From the NCBI GenBank assembly GCA_034509925.1, contig CM067537.1, positions 2,986,001-3,050,000 on the forward strand: a DNA stretch of 64,000 bases, given 5' to 3'. A program made the position numbers and the translations under genes. The notes under the pieces were generated by a model. It saw only the letters and a list, made by a program, of their open reading frames with translations, did not search any database and had not been told where the DNA came from. Shown one piece after another: positions 24,286-47,499 of this stretch (within the stretch, counting starts at the first letter, position 1; each line of letters begins with the position of its first letter). The stretch comes from Hirudinaria manillensis (taxonomy: Eukaryota > Annelida > Clitellata > Hirudinida > Hirudinidae).

Positions 24286-24925
24286 CATCATCATCAATAA
24301 CGCTTGTCAGTTCCTTTTTCCTATCAGGATAAAATTGCACGCTCTAAAAATCAGATAAAGAAATGTAAACGTAATGTAAATTTACAGGATGTCCAAAAGG
24401 CTTTACATACATAGTGGAAGGGAATTTGTGTTGGCATTTGAAAATCGGAGCTTTTGATTGGACCACTGCTCGTACAGTTTGTAACAGTTTGCATCCAAAA
24501 TCCCATCCAATTATTATGGACACGATTAGGTCCTCCAACGTATCGACTCAATATTTCAAAATTTCAGGTAGTTCAAGGGAAATAAATCACAACTTTCTCT
24601 TAATTTAAGAATTGATGATCTTATTTTAAAAAAATTCTAAACATTTCAAGGATACCTGCGCTGTCGAAATAGCATCGCTACGACCCAGTTTTGCTTTTGG
24701 ACAGCCGGACAAAGCATTTATATTAATAATGTACGACAGCCATTTCGGTGGATGCCTTTTCCCGGCACGGCCAGGCCGTTGGGTCCAAACGTACCGTGGC
24801 AGAAAGACGAACCGAACTCTTTGGACAATGGAAATCTCAACTGCATTCAAAACTACATGGGTTTGGGTTTGGACGATTACTTGTGTAGCACTCAGTTCTG
24901 CGTTCTCTGCGAAATAAACTTGTAA
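23444..24925 (+). CDS. Secreted PAN/apple-like plus C-type lectin domain protein
   Basis: Three exons: 23444-23792, 24388-24567, 24651-24925. They give 804 bases, 267 aa plus stop, with phase-1 joins throughout. The ATG at 23444 opens a hydrophobic signal-peptide-like segment of about 22 residues. Residues about 35-115 have the cysteine spacing of a PAN/apple-like domain (VECFTKCLILLTKTC, LCNVYGEGF, SCLGYQLYG). From about 118 there is a C-type lectin domain: CPKGFTYIVEGNLCW, then WQKDEPNS with an EPN triplet typical of mannose-type calcium sites, NLNCIQ, LDDYLCSTQFCVLCE. The usual WND calcium motif reads LDD, so sugar binding is plausible but unproven. An extracellular recognition or immune role is inference. 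An AATAAA overlaps the last codons (24913-24918). Confidence 0.85.
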
Positions 24926-27900
24926 GAAACAGTGGAACGATGCAACAGATGCATCGTTGGAATGTCATATTTCATTTTAATGCATACATTTTGAAATTTA
25001 TTTTTAACGCACCTTGAATTCATCACTATTTGCAAACTTCTGGTATGGTTTTAGTTGACATTGCAGTTGTTTTAGTAAATTGTAGGAGATAAACTTTAAC
25101 CAGTAGAAGTTCTCTGTACTTGTCATGATTCGTAATATCTTGATTGCTTTTCAATCTTTTCAAACTTGTCCTTAAAAATCTAATTATTTTATTGCTGTAC
25201 TGTTCTTACATGCTACTCTCCAGAATATAATCGCCTTCAAAATATTTTGGAAAGATTTGCTGTTGTACTGATGTCGAATTTCTTATTGAAAATTGGTCTA
25301 TAAATCGTATTTTCTCATCTCTCACATTTGTTCCTTTTACATTCTCGAAAATAAACAAACAAAAAAAAAACAGATACAAATTTTTAATACAATAAAATTT
25401 GAGTTCTGTATCAGTGAGATGCCACATTCCGTGGCAACCATAAGTTGTCGCATCTTGTGATGACTGGTGCTATAATGCGAGCATATCCGTGCTGGAACTC
25501 TGTTTCTATTTTCATGGATTCAGAAAAACAAACTGTCAGTGTTTGATAAAACAATGTTAAAGAACCAATTGAAAAACAATGTTTTCAATGTTTCCAAGTT
25601 TATCCCAAGACACATCGATGTATTTATCAACTCTTAAGAAAAATGCTGACAACTCAATCTTTCATATAAATGATTTCATGGATCTCCAAAGGACGCATTA
25701 ATGTTTTTTTTTGGCTGATTAAGTTTTAGATTTTGTTGCTTGCAGCACTGTGAACCCCAAGAGCCTAAATATGCAAGCGAGTAGCAAAGCAGTAGTTATC
25801 TTCGAAAAAAAATATATTTTACGAAATTTATTAGTTAAAAAGTAATTAATTCTATAGTTTATTATGTATTTTTTTATGTGAATCAATTCAATTCACTTCG
25901 ATTCAAATCAAGTCTAGGAACTAGCAATGCTTACAATAACAACAACACTGATATTAAATGGTTAATCGGTGATCATCAAAACCAGGATTTTCCTGAGTGA
26001 AAGTCTATAAAAGGAATTACAATTAAATTCATTTTTGCTTGAATTTCGGTTGCAATTAAAAATGGAGTAGGAAGACAAGAATTTGACCAAGGCTTCCGAA
26101 GAAAAAGGTATCATTTATGGTTGATTGTTAATCATTTTACTTACGATTTATTTGCAAAATAACAATTGTGATTCGAACTTTTAATTTCATAGAAAGAGAG
26201 GCCCCACATTAACTGCTCCATTAAATTAACATTAAACTGAAATATTTTTTCTCAGAAACATCGCACAAATCATATTAGATTTGAGATTGTTATTATTAAC
26301 AGTAACAGTAATAAAATCAATATAAATCAAAACAAACAATATAAATTTATATTCAGAAATAAAGCAAAGCTCTCAGAGCAATATCCTTTGAAGTTTAACT
26401 GCACAACTACATACCTCAACTTATATCAACTTTAAATTATTTGTAAATACCTACACGCTACCATGAAAAGTGAAATAAATGCCTAATGTCTATTCCATTT
26501 TAAACGCTATCGGTTTTGAAATCGCCGCATCGTGATTTACAATGTAAAAACAACATTCAGCGCGAGGCTTACCGTTTTAGGATCAAATAAAGTGGTATTT
26601 ACAAATCATTTGTTACTTTAATCAACTTTTCAGTGTTGCCATCGGAAGACAAAAAAGAACCTGATTCCAAGTTGGTAGTTCAAGATTGTAAAATGTAGAA
26701 TTAATATGTTAATAATTAATCATAAGAAAATAATATCATAATTAAAGTTGTTATTATTATTGTTGTTAACAACTTATTATTATTACTATTATTGTTATTA
26801 TTATTATCATTATTATTATTACCAATATTCTTATTATATAATACATCTATATTATTTTTAGCAAGGTTATTTAAATTGTGCTATAGCACTTGATAGGACA
26901 TTATTTATAATTATTGGAATTTTTTATGTAAATTTTCGCTTACCTTTTCTCGTAAATGCAACAGATTAATACTTTAAATTTGAATTTATTATTATAAGGT
27001 TTAGTTATGAAGCTCTAAGTTTAGTTATCTAGTTATTATTTTTTTTTCCTTTATTAGCCCTGCCAAAACTCGCAAAAAAAAACATCAGTTCATAATCCGA
27101 TACAATAATTTTAGGTCCGCAAATGGGTCTGGGAATTCCCGCCATTCCATCGAAAAAAAGGACTTTCAAGTCGTTCTTGAGAGTCAATGTACATTCATAA
27201 ATGTCATTCAGTTCAGCTCTTGCCTCTTCTCAAACGTAAAGTTCGAACCAACAATTTTCCTTGGGACTGAATGTCTTCCATATTTCAACCAAAAACCAAC
27301 AAATTGAGCAAACTAAGTGGAAGTCTTTTGCAAACTGTGAAGTTCTATCAACCAAATGATTAAACAAATCAGAGAAACTGTTGTATCCAATTCAGAGCTT
27401 TATTTTCCCCTTTTCTTAAAAAGTTATTCTCACCAACCGCCAAAAGGTTGGTAGGAATTACAAAATGACCAAAAGCAAAAAATCGTTAGTGTATGCAAAA
27501 ACGAGCAAACAAAATTTTTTCCATACCGGTCAACAGCTCGAGCCAGTTTACTTTTTATTGTTATTACTATTATTATTACATTAATTTATTATCATATCAG
27601 TTATAGTTTACCCTAATGCTGTAACTTGTACTAAACTATGGAACTGTGATATTCAGGAAAGGAGACAAGGAATCAAAGGAGGAAAATGTAAAGCAGGTAA
27701 TTGTGCATAATATGCTAATTAATATTTAAATTTATGCGCATTTTAGATTATATTCTCTGTTTACGACATTTTACAATATTTCATAATGTACAATTAGAAG
27801 CTAAACCTGGAGTAATTATTATTAAAAACTCCTATTTTCAGATGACTTTTTCTGTCAGCACGTTAGCAAATTCCTAAGTGATTGTAATTTCTATTTAAGC

Positions 27901-29640
27901 AATCAGTACATGTATTAACATGCTTAACTTAACGTATCATTATGTGTAGCTCTGATGCTATTATCCTTATAAATAAACATATCTTGCTGCAACTTTCAAC
28001 AATTCATCTGTAGATATTGATTTATTAACTTAGATTATTGTTATTTGATCAAAACCGTAAATTACCATTGAAATTTAAATTTAAAATAAAATAATGGCGT
28101 CAAATTGTTCCTATCGTTCTGCGGAGTCCCTCCAAATAAATGTGCACGACCTGCAGCCATCTGTCCATGTTTACCCAAGGCGAACGTTAAATCATTTGAT
28201 CGAACATCGCATATCATCAGCAAAAATTTGCAAATATACATTCAGCATAAGACATTTTTCATTAGAGGACCAATAGTTAACAATTCAACTTTGGTGAATT
28301 CTTTAGCAACAGAGCTTCGCTTTCTTTAACTTTATGCATATTTACATGATGAATTGTTATTACATTTAAAATGCTAAAAGATAACTTCAAACGTCAATTT
28401 AAAATTTATCTCTTTCTTCGAAGGCTAGGGATGCAATTCCAGCTTTATCCGCTCAGTACCCTGCTTAACATGTGGAAAGTGGAACAGGGTCTTTTCGGGC
28501 CATACCAAGAATCATGACTTATTGCTTAACAATGTTGCTTTCTGACAACATATTATTCAAGTTTAGAGAGTTGTCATCAATCATATTCACTACCGTTGGC
28601 GTCATTAATTTATAATTTAATTTATGTTAATCAAATCATTTCCAAAATTATCCGAAATTCCAGCTTTATTTTTCTTCGTAATATTCATCGTTTAAATGTT
28701 TTTTTTTAAATATTGGATAAAAATTCATTGCCTCTCGTTTCACGAAAATATACGCTTATGAATAAAAGTCTTTTAGACTCCATTAATTGCATGAAAATTA
28801 CATTTTATTGTTGTTGTTATTGTGATGTTACTTTGAATTTTTGTAATCAGATGCTTATTTTAGCTTTAGAAATAAACACCAACGTCGTAATGATTCAATT
28901 AAGCTGTTTTACTATTTGTTATTGGTGAATATAATAATAATAATAATATTATATAATATTATATATAATAATAATAATATTATTAATACTTATATTAAAT
29001 ACTTAATGGATATGATGCTTGAAAAGATTGAAAGAACTTATTTATCATTTATTTCAGTTTTAAAAATTCAAATGCCTTCAAATGTCCAAGGTCTTGAAAG
29101 TAAGATTAAAGAAAGTAAGTAAAAAAGTTTTTATTTTGGTTACATTCAGCTGGGAATTCAGTGACTAATGCATTTCAACGAGTCGCAGTTAGCATATTGC
29201 AACAAAGACGTGAACCTTTAATAGTAGCTTTTACTATTAGCAGCTATTATTACTGTCGCTTTATTATTACGCAATCGATTTGATGATAATAATTTTAATA
29301 ATTGCTCTTAATGGTTTGCAATTATACGGACTGGATCTTTGTTTTAATAATAACAACAATTATTATTATTATTATTATTATTTATGCAATTTGTTTTTAT
29401 ATTCTAGTTATTGTCACATGAAAGAAACAACCACGTATTTTCCAGAAGTTACGTTTATAAAGCAAACATTGGTTTAAATTTGAGATTGTTTCGAAGAATT
29501 ATAATCTTTCGCTGGAGTGGAGTCAAATCGGCGATGACTCGACAAGGAAGATGTATTGGTGCGTCAGGAGGTCAAAGAATTCCTGAAAAATTCAATGAAA
29601 TATATTTGTGAATCCACACAAACTCCGACAATCCATTGCA
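24926..29640. other. Region without a supported gene
   Basis: AT-rich sequence with short open frames only. Possible small lysine/glutamate-rich exons flanked by splice-like sites are at about 26065-26108, 26634-26690 and 27657-27699, and a short frame at about 27116-27200, but I recognise none of them. TAA/TTA runs lie at 26745-26835 and 28930-28985. The missing 3' exons of the STK11IP-like gene (minus strand) could be sought here; I found none. Confidence 0.45.
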
Positions 29641-29884
29641 ATTTAACTAATATATCATCACTATTACCATTACCACCACCACCACTACCATAGGTGCCAT
29701 CATCAGCATCATATGTTAGAATGTTACAATATTAATAATAATGATAACAACAACAACAATAATAATAATAATAATCTAATTATTTTAATTATTAACTAAT
29801 AACTATTAATATTAATAACAACAACCCACCTGAGATTAACCAATTGACCAACAAATTAATCAACCAATCAATCAACTGACTCAC

Positions 29885-32130
29885 CTCAAAGATTGCAACC
29901 TCTCCTTCCACCTGGAAGACAATCTGCCTCCTGCTCCTCTGAACGGTGTCGAATTCGACCCTCACCTCCTTCTCCTGACCTCCGACTTTGGCAACCTTCT
30001 GCATGCTCCTGAGGTCAAAGTGCTCCTCGACTTTCAAGGTCGGGAGGTCGGCACGACGGACAATGAAGAGCCAGTTTTCCCTGAAGACGCATGACAACGG
30101 GTGGCTGTGGGCGGGGTTACCAGGAAGGAGGATGTCGTATCTTGTTTCCTCGGCAGAAAGGTCTGATTGACAGATGGGTTGTTAAAAGAATTCATTAGTA
30201 TCTTTATTGTTACAATACTATGATATTATACTATTATCAATTATATTACAGTTGTGTTATTAATATTATTTTTGTTATGTTATACATATAATGAGTTTGT
30301 TAATAATATTATTTTTTTACAAGCTCAGCTCATGACCTTCCAGTAGCTCGTCCTGTTCCTCCGAGGTCATCCCATGGAGGAAAGGACGTTCAAAGACCGT
30401 GGACTGGAAGTCGACGAACTGAAAGAAGAATAAATGCTTAATCTAAATGCTTAATCTTAATAATAAATCTTCTTAAGATTGACTTTAAAGTCTAAGAAGA
30501 GACCACCCTCCTTCTCGTCTGTGTTCAGTCTCTCTCCGTCAATAATTATCTGATGTTTCATAAACAACGGTTGGTTTTAACAATTTTAAATAATTAATCT
30601 TATGAATGCTATTATTATTATTAGTATTAATATTATTATTATTGTTATTATTATCATCATCATCATCAGCAACCAACATCATCAATGACAGCTGGATTGA
30701 GCTTCAGGATGACAGAAGACCTGATGACCTCAACAGGATTTCCACTGATGTCCAGCTGGTTAAAAAATAAAAGGATATTAATAATAATAATAATAATAAT
30801 AATATTTATAAATTTATTTACAAAGTGCCACAAGCTTGAGCATCGGTGGCTCTACTGTTGCTGAGACAACGATGCCTAAATTTTCAACAATTATTTTTTT
30901 TATATTTTAATAATATTTTGGGATTTAAATGATGAGTTTAATAATAATAAACAATGGGTTAGCTCATCATCACTATCATCATCACTACCATCGTCATTAT
31001 CATCATCATCATCTTCATCATTGTCATAACCTTTTCAAGCTTGTTCAGGGACTTGAGTTGTCCCACGTGCCTAGGAAACATGATGAGGTTGTCGGAAACG
31101 TCCAATTCCTTCAGCGAGGCGAGCCCCTCCAAGCCTGGTCATGATGACGACGATGGTTATGATGATGATCTTAAGTTAAGCTGACGATGATGATGACAAT
31201 GATGGAATCTTTAAGAAACCATTTTAACTACCAAATGGTTAATATATTCAAATATATCAATAATTAGGGTGACAACAATGATGACAGAAACTGCGGACAA
31301 TGCAATGCCACTGTTGCATTGAATTCGCTGGGGTTGGGTGATGATAATGATGGTAATGCTACTGCTGCTGATGATGAAGAAGAAGATGATAATGATAAAG
31401 GAGATGATGATGATGATTATGACTATGACCACTTCAACTGACCTTCGAGTGACTGCAGGTCATTGTGGGCGACAGAGAGCCGAATGAGATTTTGCATCCT
31501 TGGAGAGATGATGCAGGAGAGAGACGTGAGGCTGTTGCAGTCCAAGAAGAGACTCTCCAGTCTTTGCAGAACCTGAGGTGGAATGTGAATTTAAAAAATA
31601 TAAAATTATAAAATAAAATATGAAATATTAACAGAAGTAAATAATTCTCCCAATTTATGGATTGAAAGGAAAAATAAATAGTGATTATAACTAAAAAAAA
31701 TAAAATCAACAACAACAATGATGATGATTGATGATGACGATATATTAATATATATATAATATATAAACAAATATGTATATAAATATAATAATAATAATAA
31801 TAATGATGATGATAATGATGAGTGACTGCATAGATATATAGATATATATGTAATATATAACATAACATAACATTGCAATGACATACAATGCATACTTGCA
31901 CCAACATTAACAATAATAAAAATAATAATAATAATTAATATAGGATAGTAATAATAATAATAACAATAACAAATAATACACAACTTACACTCAGAGGGAC
32001 ATCAGAGGATCGAATGTCGTTCTTTGAAAGGTCGAGGACCTCGAGGTTACTTGCCCGAGTCTGGACGAGAACAATCAGTCAATTATGTTATTAACGAATT
32101 AGATGCCATAAATAATGACACGATGAACAG

Positions 32131-32165
<35 letters not shown>

Positions 32166-32196
32166 CATCATTATCATTATCATCATCATCATCAAT

Positions 32197-32228
<32 letters not shown>

Positions 32229-34371
32229 TCATCATTATTGACAATTATGTAATAATCAAATGCTGGGTAGCAGTTGACAGACTATGGATGGGTCAATCTT
32301 GTCGATCATGTTGTCGCTTAGCTTGAGTTTCCTCAAGTTGTCCCAGTTGGGTTGCGAGTTTGATCCTGTCATCCTCAAGCGCAATAATATAGACTGAAAT
32401 ATTTAAAGAGTGCACGTTGAATGAGGTTAAAGGTCAGATGGGTCGAGACAAAGAGGATCTTGCTTTTACAGTAATAAAAATTATGATTATGACATCGATA
32501 ATAATAACAATAACAACGATAATAATAATAAATAATAATGATAATAATAGTAATATTAATCAATATGCCTGCCTCAATTGATGGCGCTTGCGACCTTGTG
32601 AAGACAACAGACTCCAAATCCTTGCAGATGACATTGAGACCCCCGAAGACGGAGAACCGAATGTCCTTCACCTCCAATGTTTTCAAACCAGTGAAGTGAT
32701 GAAGGTCGACACAGGTCTCGGAGTCCAATTCGGGGCGTTCTCCCTGAACCAGCTGCAATAATTATTTGTTTATAATAATTTATATAGCTGTAATAAATAT
32801 TTATAATAATAATAAATAATAAAAATGATAATTAGATGTTAGTGATCATTAACAGCGAGATGATTTTGAAATATTACTTTCAAAAAAAATTAGCTTATAA
32901 AAATTACTAAGAAATATATTAAAGCAATAAAAGTTGAGAAAATTTGAAACAAGAAAGAATAAGATGAGCACTTAAGTTATTGGTGAAATTGTTCTTTAAA
33001 AATTAAATGGCTGAAAATTTAAAAAAATCATCTGATCGGAAGTATTTTTTTTTTGTTTTTTTTTTGAGAGTTTAGAGTTTATTGAACAAACAATTGAACA
33101 AACAATAATGTACATAAGTACACCAACGAAACAAATTAAACTTAAAATACAAAATAAACTCATAGGGTCAGTCTTAAGGAAGCTTGCGCTTCCTCTAGAC
33201 AGACTGGCCCTGGAAATCATAAGATATATAATGCAACCATGTAAACTCAAACAACCCTTACTAAATGAGACTTATACAATTTCATAAACAACAGAAACAA
33301 TAACTCATTTATTTATTTATGAATATTTAATTTATATTTAAGAATGTGGCTTCAGTAGTGCAGTCGATGATGATGATGATAGGTTTTTATTTCGCTTAAA
33401 TGTGGACAATATTTATTAAAATCATTATCAAAACAAAAAAGTCAAAGTAGAACTTCGCTTATAATATTTATAATATAATTAAATATAAAAATAAAAATAA
33501 TTTTAAACCTTGATAAATGTTTACTAATCCTATGCTGCAACCTTTCAATAAAGAACTATTATCATAATTCCAATCATCAATAATTAATTGTTTTCATAGA
33601 CCTCAATGCTCCTTGTCATCATCGTCATCATCATCATCATTGTCGTCATCATCACCATGTGCGTCATTCAATGTCACGTGTGTCACATAAAAAAAAACAG
33701 CCACATAAGTTTATTGCATCGAATATTCTAAAGAAGCCTTGTCACAATTTCAAGAGTTTTTCAGATCAGCTTGATTGAAAAAATAGCATGGACATTATTC
33801 GTAGACTTTATTAAGGAGACTAAAGTCTGATTGTATGGGTTTTCATTTATTTCAGTATGATGCTTTTCACCCCGCCACATATTATTAATGAAATATTAAA
33901 CTTAATCATCTCAAAATCCCAAATAATACCTTTTTGTATCAGAAATAACTGTAAGACAATTATTGAAATTGTTATGAAAACGTTACTGTAATCGTAAATC
34001 TTTGTAATAATTAAGGATTAAGAAGATAATTAATTAAAGAGTCTTAGTAGTTTGCATTCTAGCATTTCAACAGACAATAGAACGAGAGCCATGAAATTTC
34101 ATTAATTGGCAGTAAATGATTAAAGTCATAAATTGTTACTTTATACTAAACGTAGAAACTCTGATACAAATTGGAAAGTCAAACAAACCTTGAGATGTTT
34201 TATTGCAATGACGTTATTGCGGAGCCATCTCAATTCGTGGCAAATTTCTGACTGACCGACATGGTACGGATGGGCTTCAAGGCCATTTAGAGTTGTGAGA
34301 ACGTTGGAAAGGTGTTGGGCTAGGTCGGGGACAAGCCAAAATTCTTCAGTATTTGGCAGTACTTGAAGCAT
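29885..34371 (-). CDS. STK11IP: Leucine-rich-repeat protein resembling STK11-interacting protein (STK11IP), C-terminus not found
   Basis: Exons on the minus strand: 34371-34189 (ATG start), 32752-about 32571, 32393-32283, 32060-31989, 31572-31443, 31134-31031, 30755-30678, 30549-30484, 30418-30337, 30162-29885. All joins after the second exon are in phase. After an N-terminal helical part comes the segment HHFTGLKTLEVKDIRF ... GLNVICKDLESVVFTRS, which matches the pattern before the LRRs of STK11IP, an LKB1 partner at endosomes/lysosomes. Five or so LRRs follow (LRKLKLSDNMI, LEVLDLSKNDI, LIRLSVAHNDL, LKELDVSDNLI, LDISGNPVEVI), then the LRR cap (IIIDGERLNT) and a PH-like segment (CVFRENWLFIVRRADL). 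The last exon ends in phase 0 at a good donor (GTGAGT), so more coding should follow but was not found. The second exon lacks a GT donor; a GC donor (GAG/GCAGGC) fits. Nischarin-like LRR proteins are the alternative. Confidence 0.62.
33044..33250 (-). mobile_element. Poly(A)-tailed retroposed 3' end (unclassified LINE/SINE remnant)
   Basis: On the minus strand about 185 bases of moderately complex sequence end with AATAAA, then CTCTAAACTCTC and an A-rich tail (AAAAAAAAAACAAAAAAAAAA; T-run 33044-33066 on plus). It contains a GGAAGCGCAAGCTTCC near-palindrome. The arrangement is that of a reverse-transcribed polyadenylated transcript inserted in an intron of the LRR gene. No coding capacity recognised. 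Confidence 0.45.
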
Positions 34372-35039
34372 GTCTTACAAAATTTAAAGCGAAAGCTTTT
34401 AACTTCCTTTTCTCACTTTAGATTTATTTTCTTAAAATTATTTCAAGGCTAGAAATAATTAATTAATTTTGCATACAGCTATTGACATGCATTGACAACA
34501 TAATGCAGCACAAGAGACTTAAGAAAAATAATAAACCTAAAAGTTAGTTTAGTTTGTTTCAAAACTAAATAAATTGAAATTCAGCATCACAATTTTAACA
34601 TAAGTTTAAAAATAGAAAATAAAATAAAACACTAGAAATAATTAATTAATTTTGAATTTAAATTCAGGTATCCTTTTGTGGAAACAGCTGATTCCAAGCA
34701 AAATGCATTAACAAAAGGCAGCACAAGACTAAATGCATTGACAACATAAGGCAGAGACTTAAGAAAATAATAAACTTAAGTGATTCTACTGATTTTTACC
34801 GTAAAAATATCTTTTCACAATTTCCATTGATTGCTTCAGACCTGCATCCATTCTTGCAGTTCGCGTTAGTAGGCGCGTTTAATTGGTTTGCCCTCTCGGG
34901 ATTGGTTAGTTCAAATATTTATTTTAGTGTCAAAAATACGAAATTTAATTAATTTTTAAATATTTAATTTAGTATTTGGACATTAATATCTATATATATT
35001 ATATATGAAATATATATAATATATAATATAAAAATATAA

Positions 35040-35715
35040 AACGACACGAACATTTCCAAGAAGAGCAGCCGTGCTGACGAGACACCCCCCATGGTTGTCT
35101 GTCTACCGCCAGTATCCAGTAGGAACTGCTCAACGAGACACGTCATTAGAACGACTGGCTAATGACTATTTCGATCGTGGTTAAATAGCGACGTTTTTCC
35201 GTTTTGATCTACATTTTCCACCTTCGAGGGTTGTACGACAACCGAGGGCCTAGTGGTATAAAAATGTTTTTAAAATGTATTAAACGGATTATCTTATCAA
35301 TGTTCGTCTTGTTTCTGCCACAAGGTTAGCATCCGAGTTTTGGTGAGTTACGATTAATCTAATCCGACGCTGCACATAACTCTCTGCAAAAAAATTTATA
35401 TTTTGTATTCTAGCATTATTCTTTCCAATGGAATCGCAACCGTTTTTCCATTGTGTTTGCATTATAAGGCAAAAGTAGCTCGGTTTAAACAACATTCGCT
35501 ACGATATGAATACACGCTAGATGGCGCAGAAACCTGTAATGATGGCAAGATTTACATTAGGGTCGTTATAAATCGAGATTAAAATAATCCGATATTATGC
35601 ACGGCTACATACAAATGCCATATCTTGCATTCTGGATCATATTCTTGCTAATTGGAATTACAATGGCTTTTTTCCATCACATAAGAATACCCGCTAGATG
35701 TCGCTTTAAAGATTG
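35040..35715. repeat. Unclassified interspersed-repeat-like DNA with paired CGCTAGATG motifs
   Basis: Less AT-rich than its surroundings. Contains an inverted repeat GGTTGTACGACAACC near 35229 and two similar blocks, each with TTGCATTCT or TTGTATTCT upstream and ACACGCTAGATGGCGC (about 35513) or ACCCGCTAGATGTCGC (about 35690) at the end. This looks like a duplicated mobile-element fragment next to the large TAA array. Family unknown. Confidence 0.4.
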
Positions 35716-35727
35716 CAAGACTTAACA

Positions 35728-36197
<470 letters not shown>

Positions 36198-36956
36198 TAA
36201 TAAAACATTTTCTTTTTTTGGGAAAATAAAAAAACATATTTACGACTCTTGTCGACGACAGGAAAAGAATTCCTGCGACTCATAAACTCAACAGATGTTG
36301 ATTATAAAAGCGAAGCTTGCAACAAATTGCAAAATTGCAAATTCATAAACTTCCGAGGAAAAAAAATATTTAAAAAAAAAAATTATAAAAATTATAATTT
36401 AATATAATATAACCATGAGTCACCTAGTGACTAATCATTTTCGTGTATTTCTCAATAACAATATATTTAATTAAGCGCTATAATAGTGATTAATGGACTT
36501 GTTCACGTTGCCATTGTCAACTGTTATTGTTGTCATAAATAAAATCTTTTATTGACGCAGAGCAAAAACATAACATTCATTATAGTAATTATAAATATAA
36601 AGTATATACTATATAGTATATAAAATATGAAACATAAAACTTATTATTATTATTAATTATTACATAAGTAATTTGTTCGAAAATAATTAATCTATAACAT
36701 AATGTCACAAGATGCATTAATGACATGCGTCATGCAAAGACACGAAAACGAAGACAAAACGTTTAAAAGCTTATTTTTAATAAAAAAATTTAATTGATTT
36801 AATTATAAATTTAATTGAAAATTGAGGTGGAAAGTTGGAAATTTAATCGCACTTTAAATTATAAATTTAATCGAGAATTCAATTTAAAATTAATTGAAAT
36901 TCAATTGAAAATTCAACTGGAAATTCTTCCCCCTTTCACCTCTGCCATGTTGAAAG

Positions 36957-46556
<9,600 letters not shown>

Positions 46557-47499
46557 GTCTGCTAATGATTCTCTGATGATTCTTACAAATTCATAATTAA
46601 TCTAATTTCAAATTAATTAATTATTTATTTAATTATATTAATTTATTTATTATACAAAATTGTGTAAGTGGTCATCGGATGACCCTTCGTCTTGTTTGGA
46701 AACATAAATAAAATAATAAAATAAATTATTTATTCTTTAATAAATAAATTTAATAGTTATTAATTTAATAAAATTTAATAATTGTTTATCGATTAATTAG
46801 TTTCAATTAATATTTTTATTAAAATAACTCATATTCTTTGCCACTTATTTACCGCTAACTTTGACGCTATTGCCGTTTAGCGGTATTACCAGACGATGAC
46901 CAAAGGCATTTAAATGAGAAATTCGAAAACGACATAAATATTGAGGACGTGACCTCATTTTAATAACCAATAAATTTGCCGATGATCGATCACGTGACGG
47001 GTCGTAACGATCCGAATCCATTCGTAATCTCCAGAGCACGACACCCGCACGTGCGACCCACTTTCGAGACGACCTAAATATTCATAAGTGCATCTACAGC
47101 GCATTTTTCCGTACTCTAATGAAAGTGAAAGCTCTAGTGATGAAAACATTCCTATAGGCGTTAATTTCCTGACTAGTGACAAGTGAAAGGAGAACTTTTT
47201 AATCATTGGTCGACTTCTATTTGAGGTTACAGAATTATGTCTCAAAACGGCATGAAAATAATAATAATGACAATAATAATAATAACAATGATAATAATAT
47301 TATTGATAGATATTATTATTAATTATTAATTATTAATTAATTATTAATTAATATTCTTAATAATTATTATTATAAAATAATATCTGTATTTTCAAATCGT
47401 TGCCAATTTGGTTCGTTCCAAAAGCATTCTAGAAGCATCATCTGAAGCCTATGACGCTATGCATTCAGCGCCAGTTAATTGTTTCTAGTTTTTATTAAA

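Noticed and set aside
29411-29611. Possible small exon or gene (RWSGVKSAMTRQGRCIGASGG)
   Set aside because: Less AT-biased than its surroundings but not recognisable, and no convincing neighbours; left unannotated.
46845-47245. Minus-strand 64- and 96-aa frames
   Set aside because: Somewhat GC-richer DNA but no recognisable motif; the frames overlap one another and have no splice or element context.
47250-47400. Missing M4 helix exon of the glutamate receptor
   Set aside because: Searched by eye between 46.56 and 50.9 kb; only AT repeats, LINE and LTR-element sequence are present.
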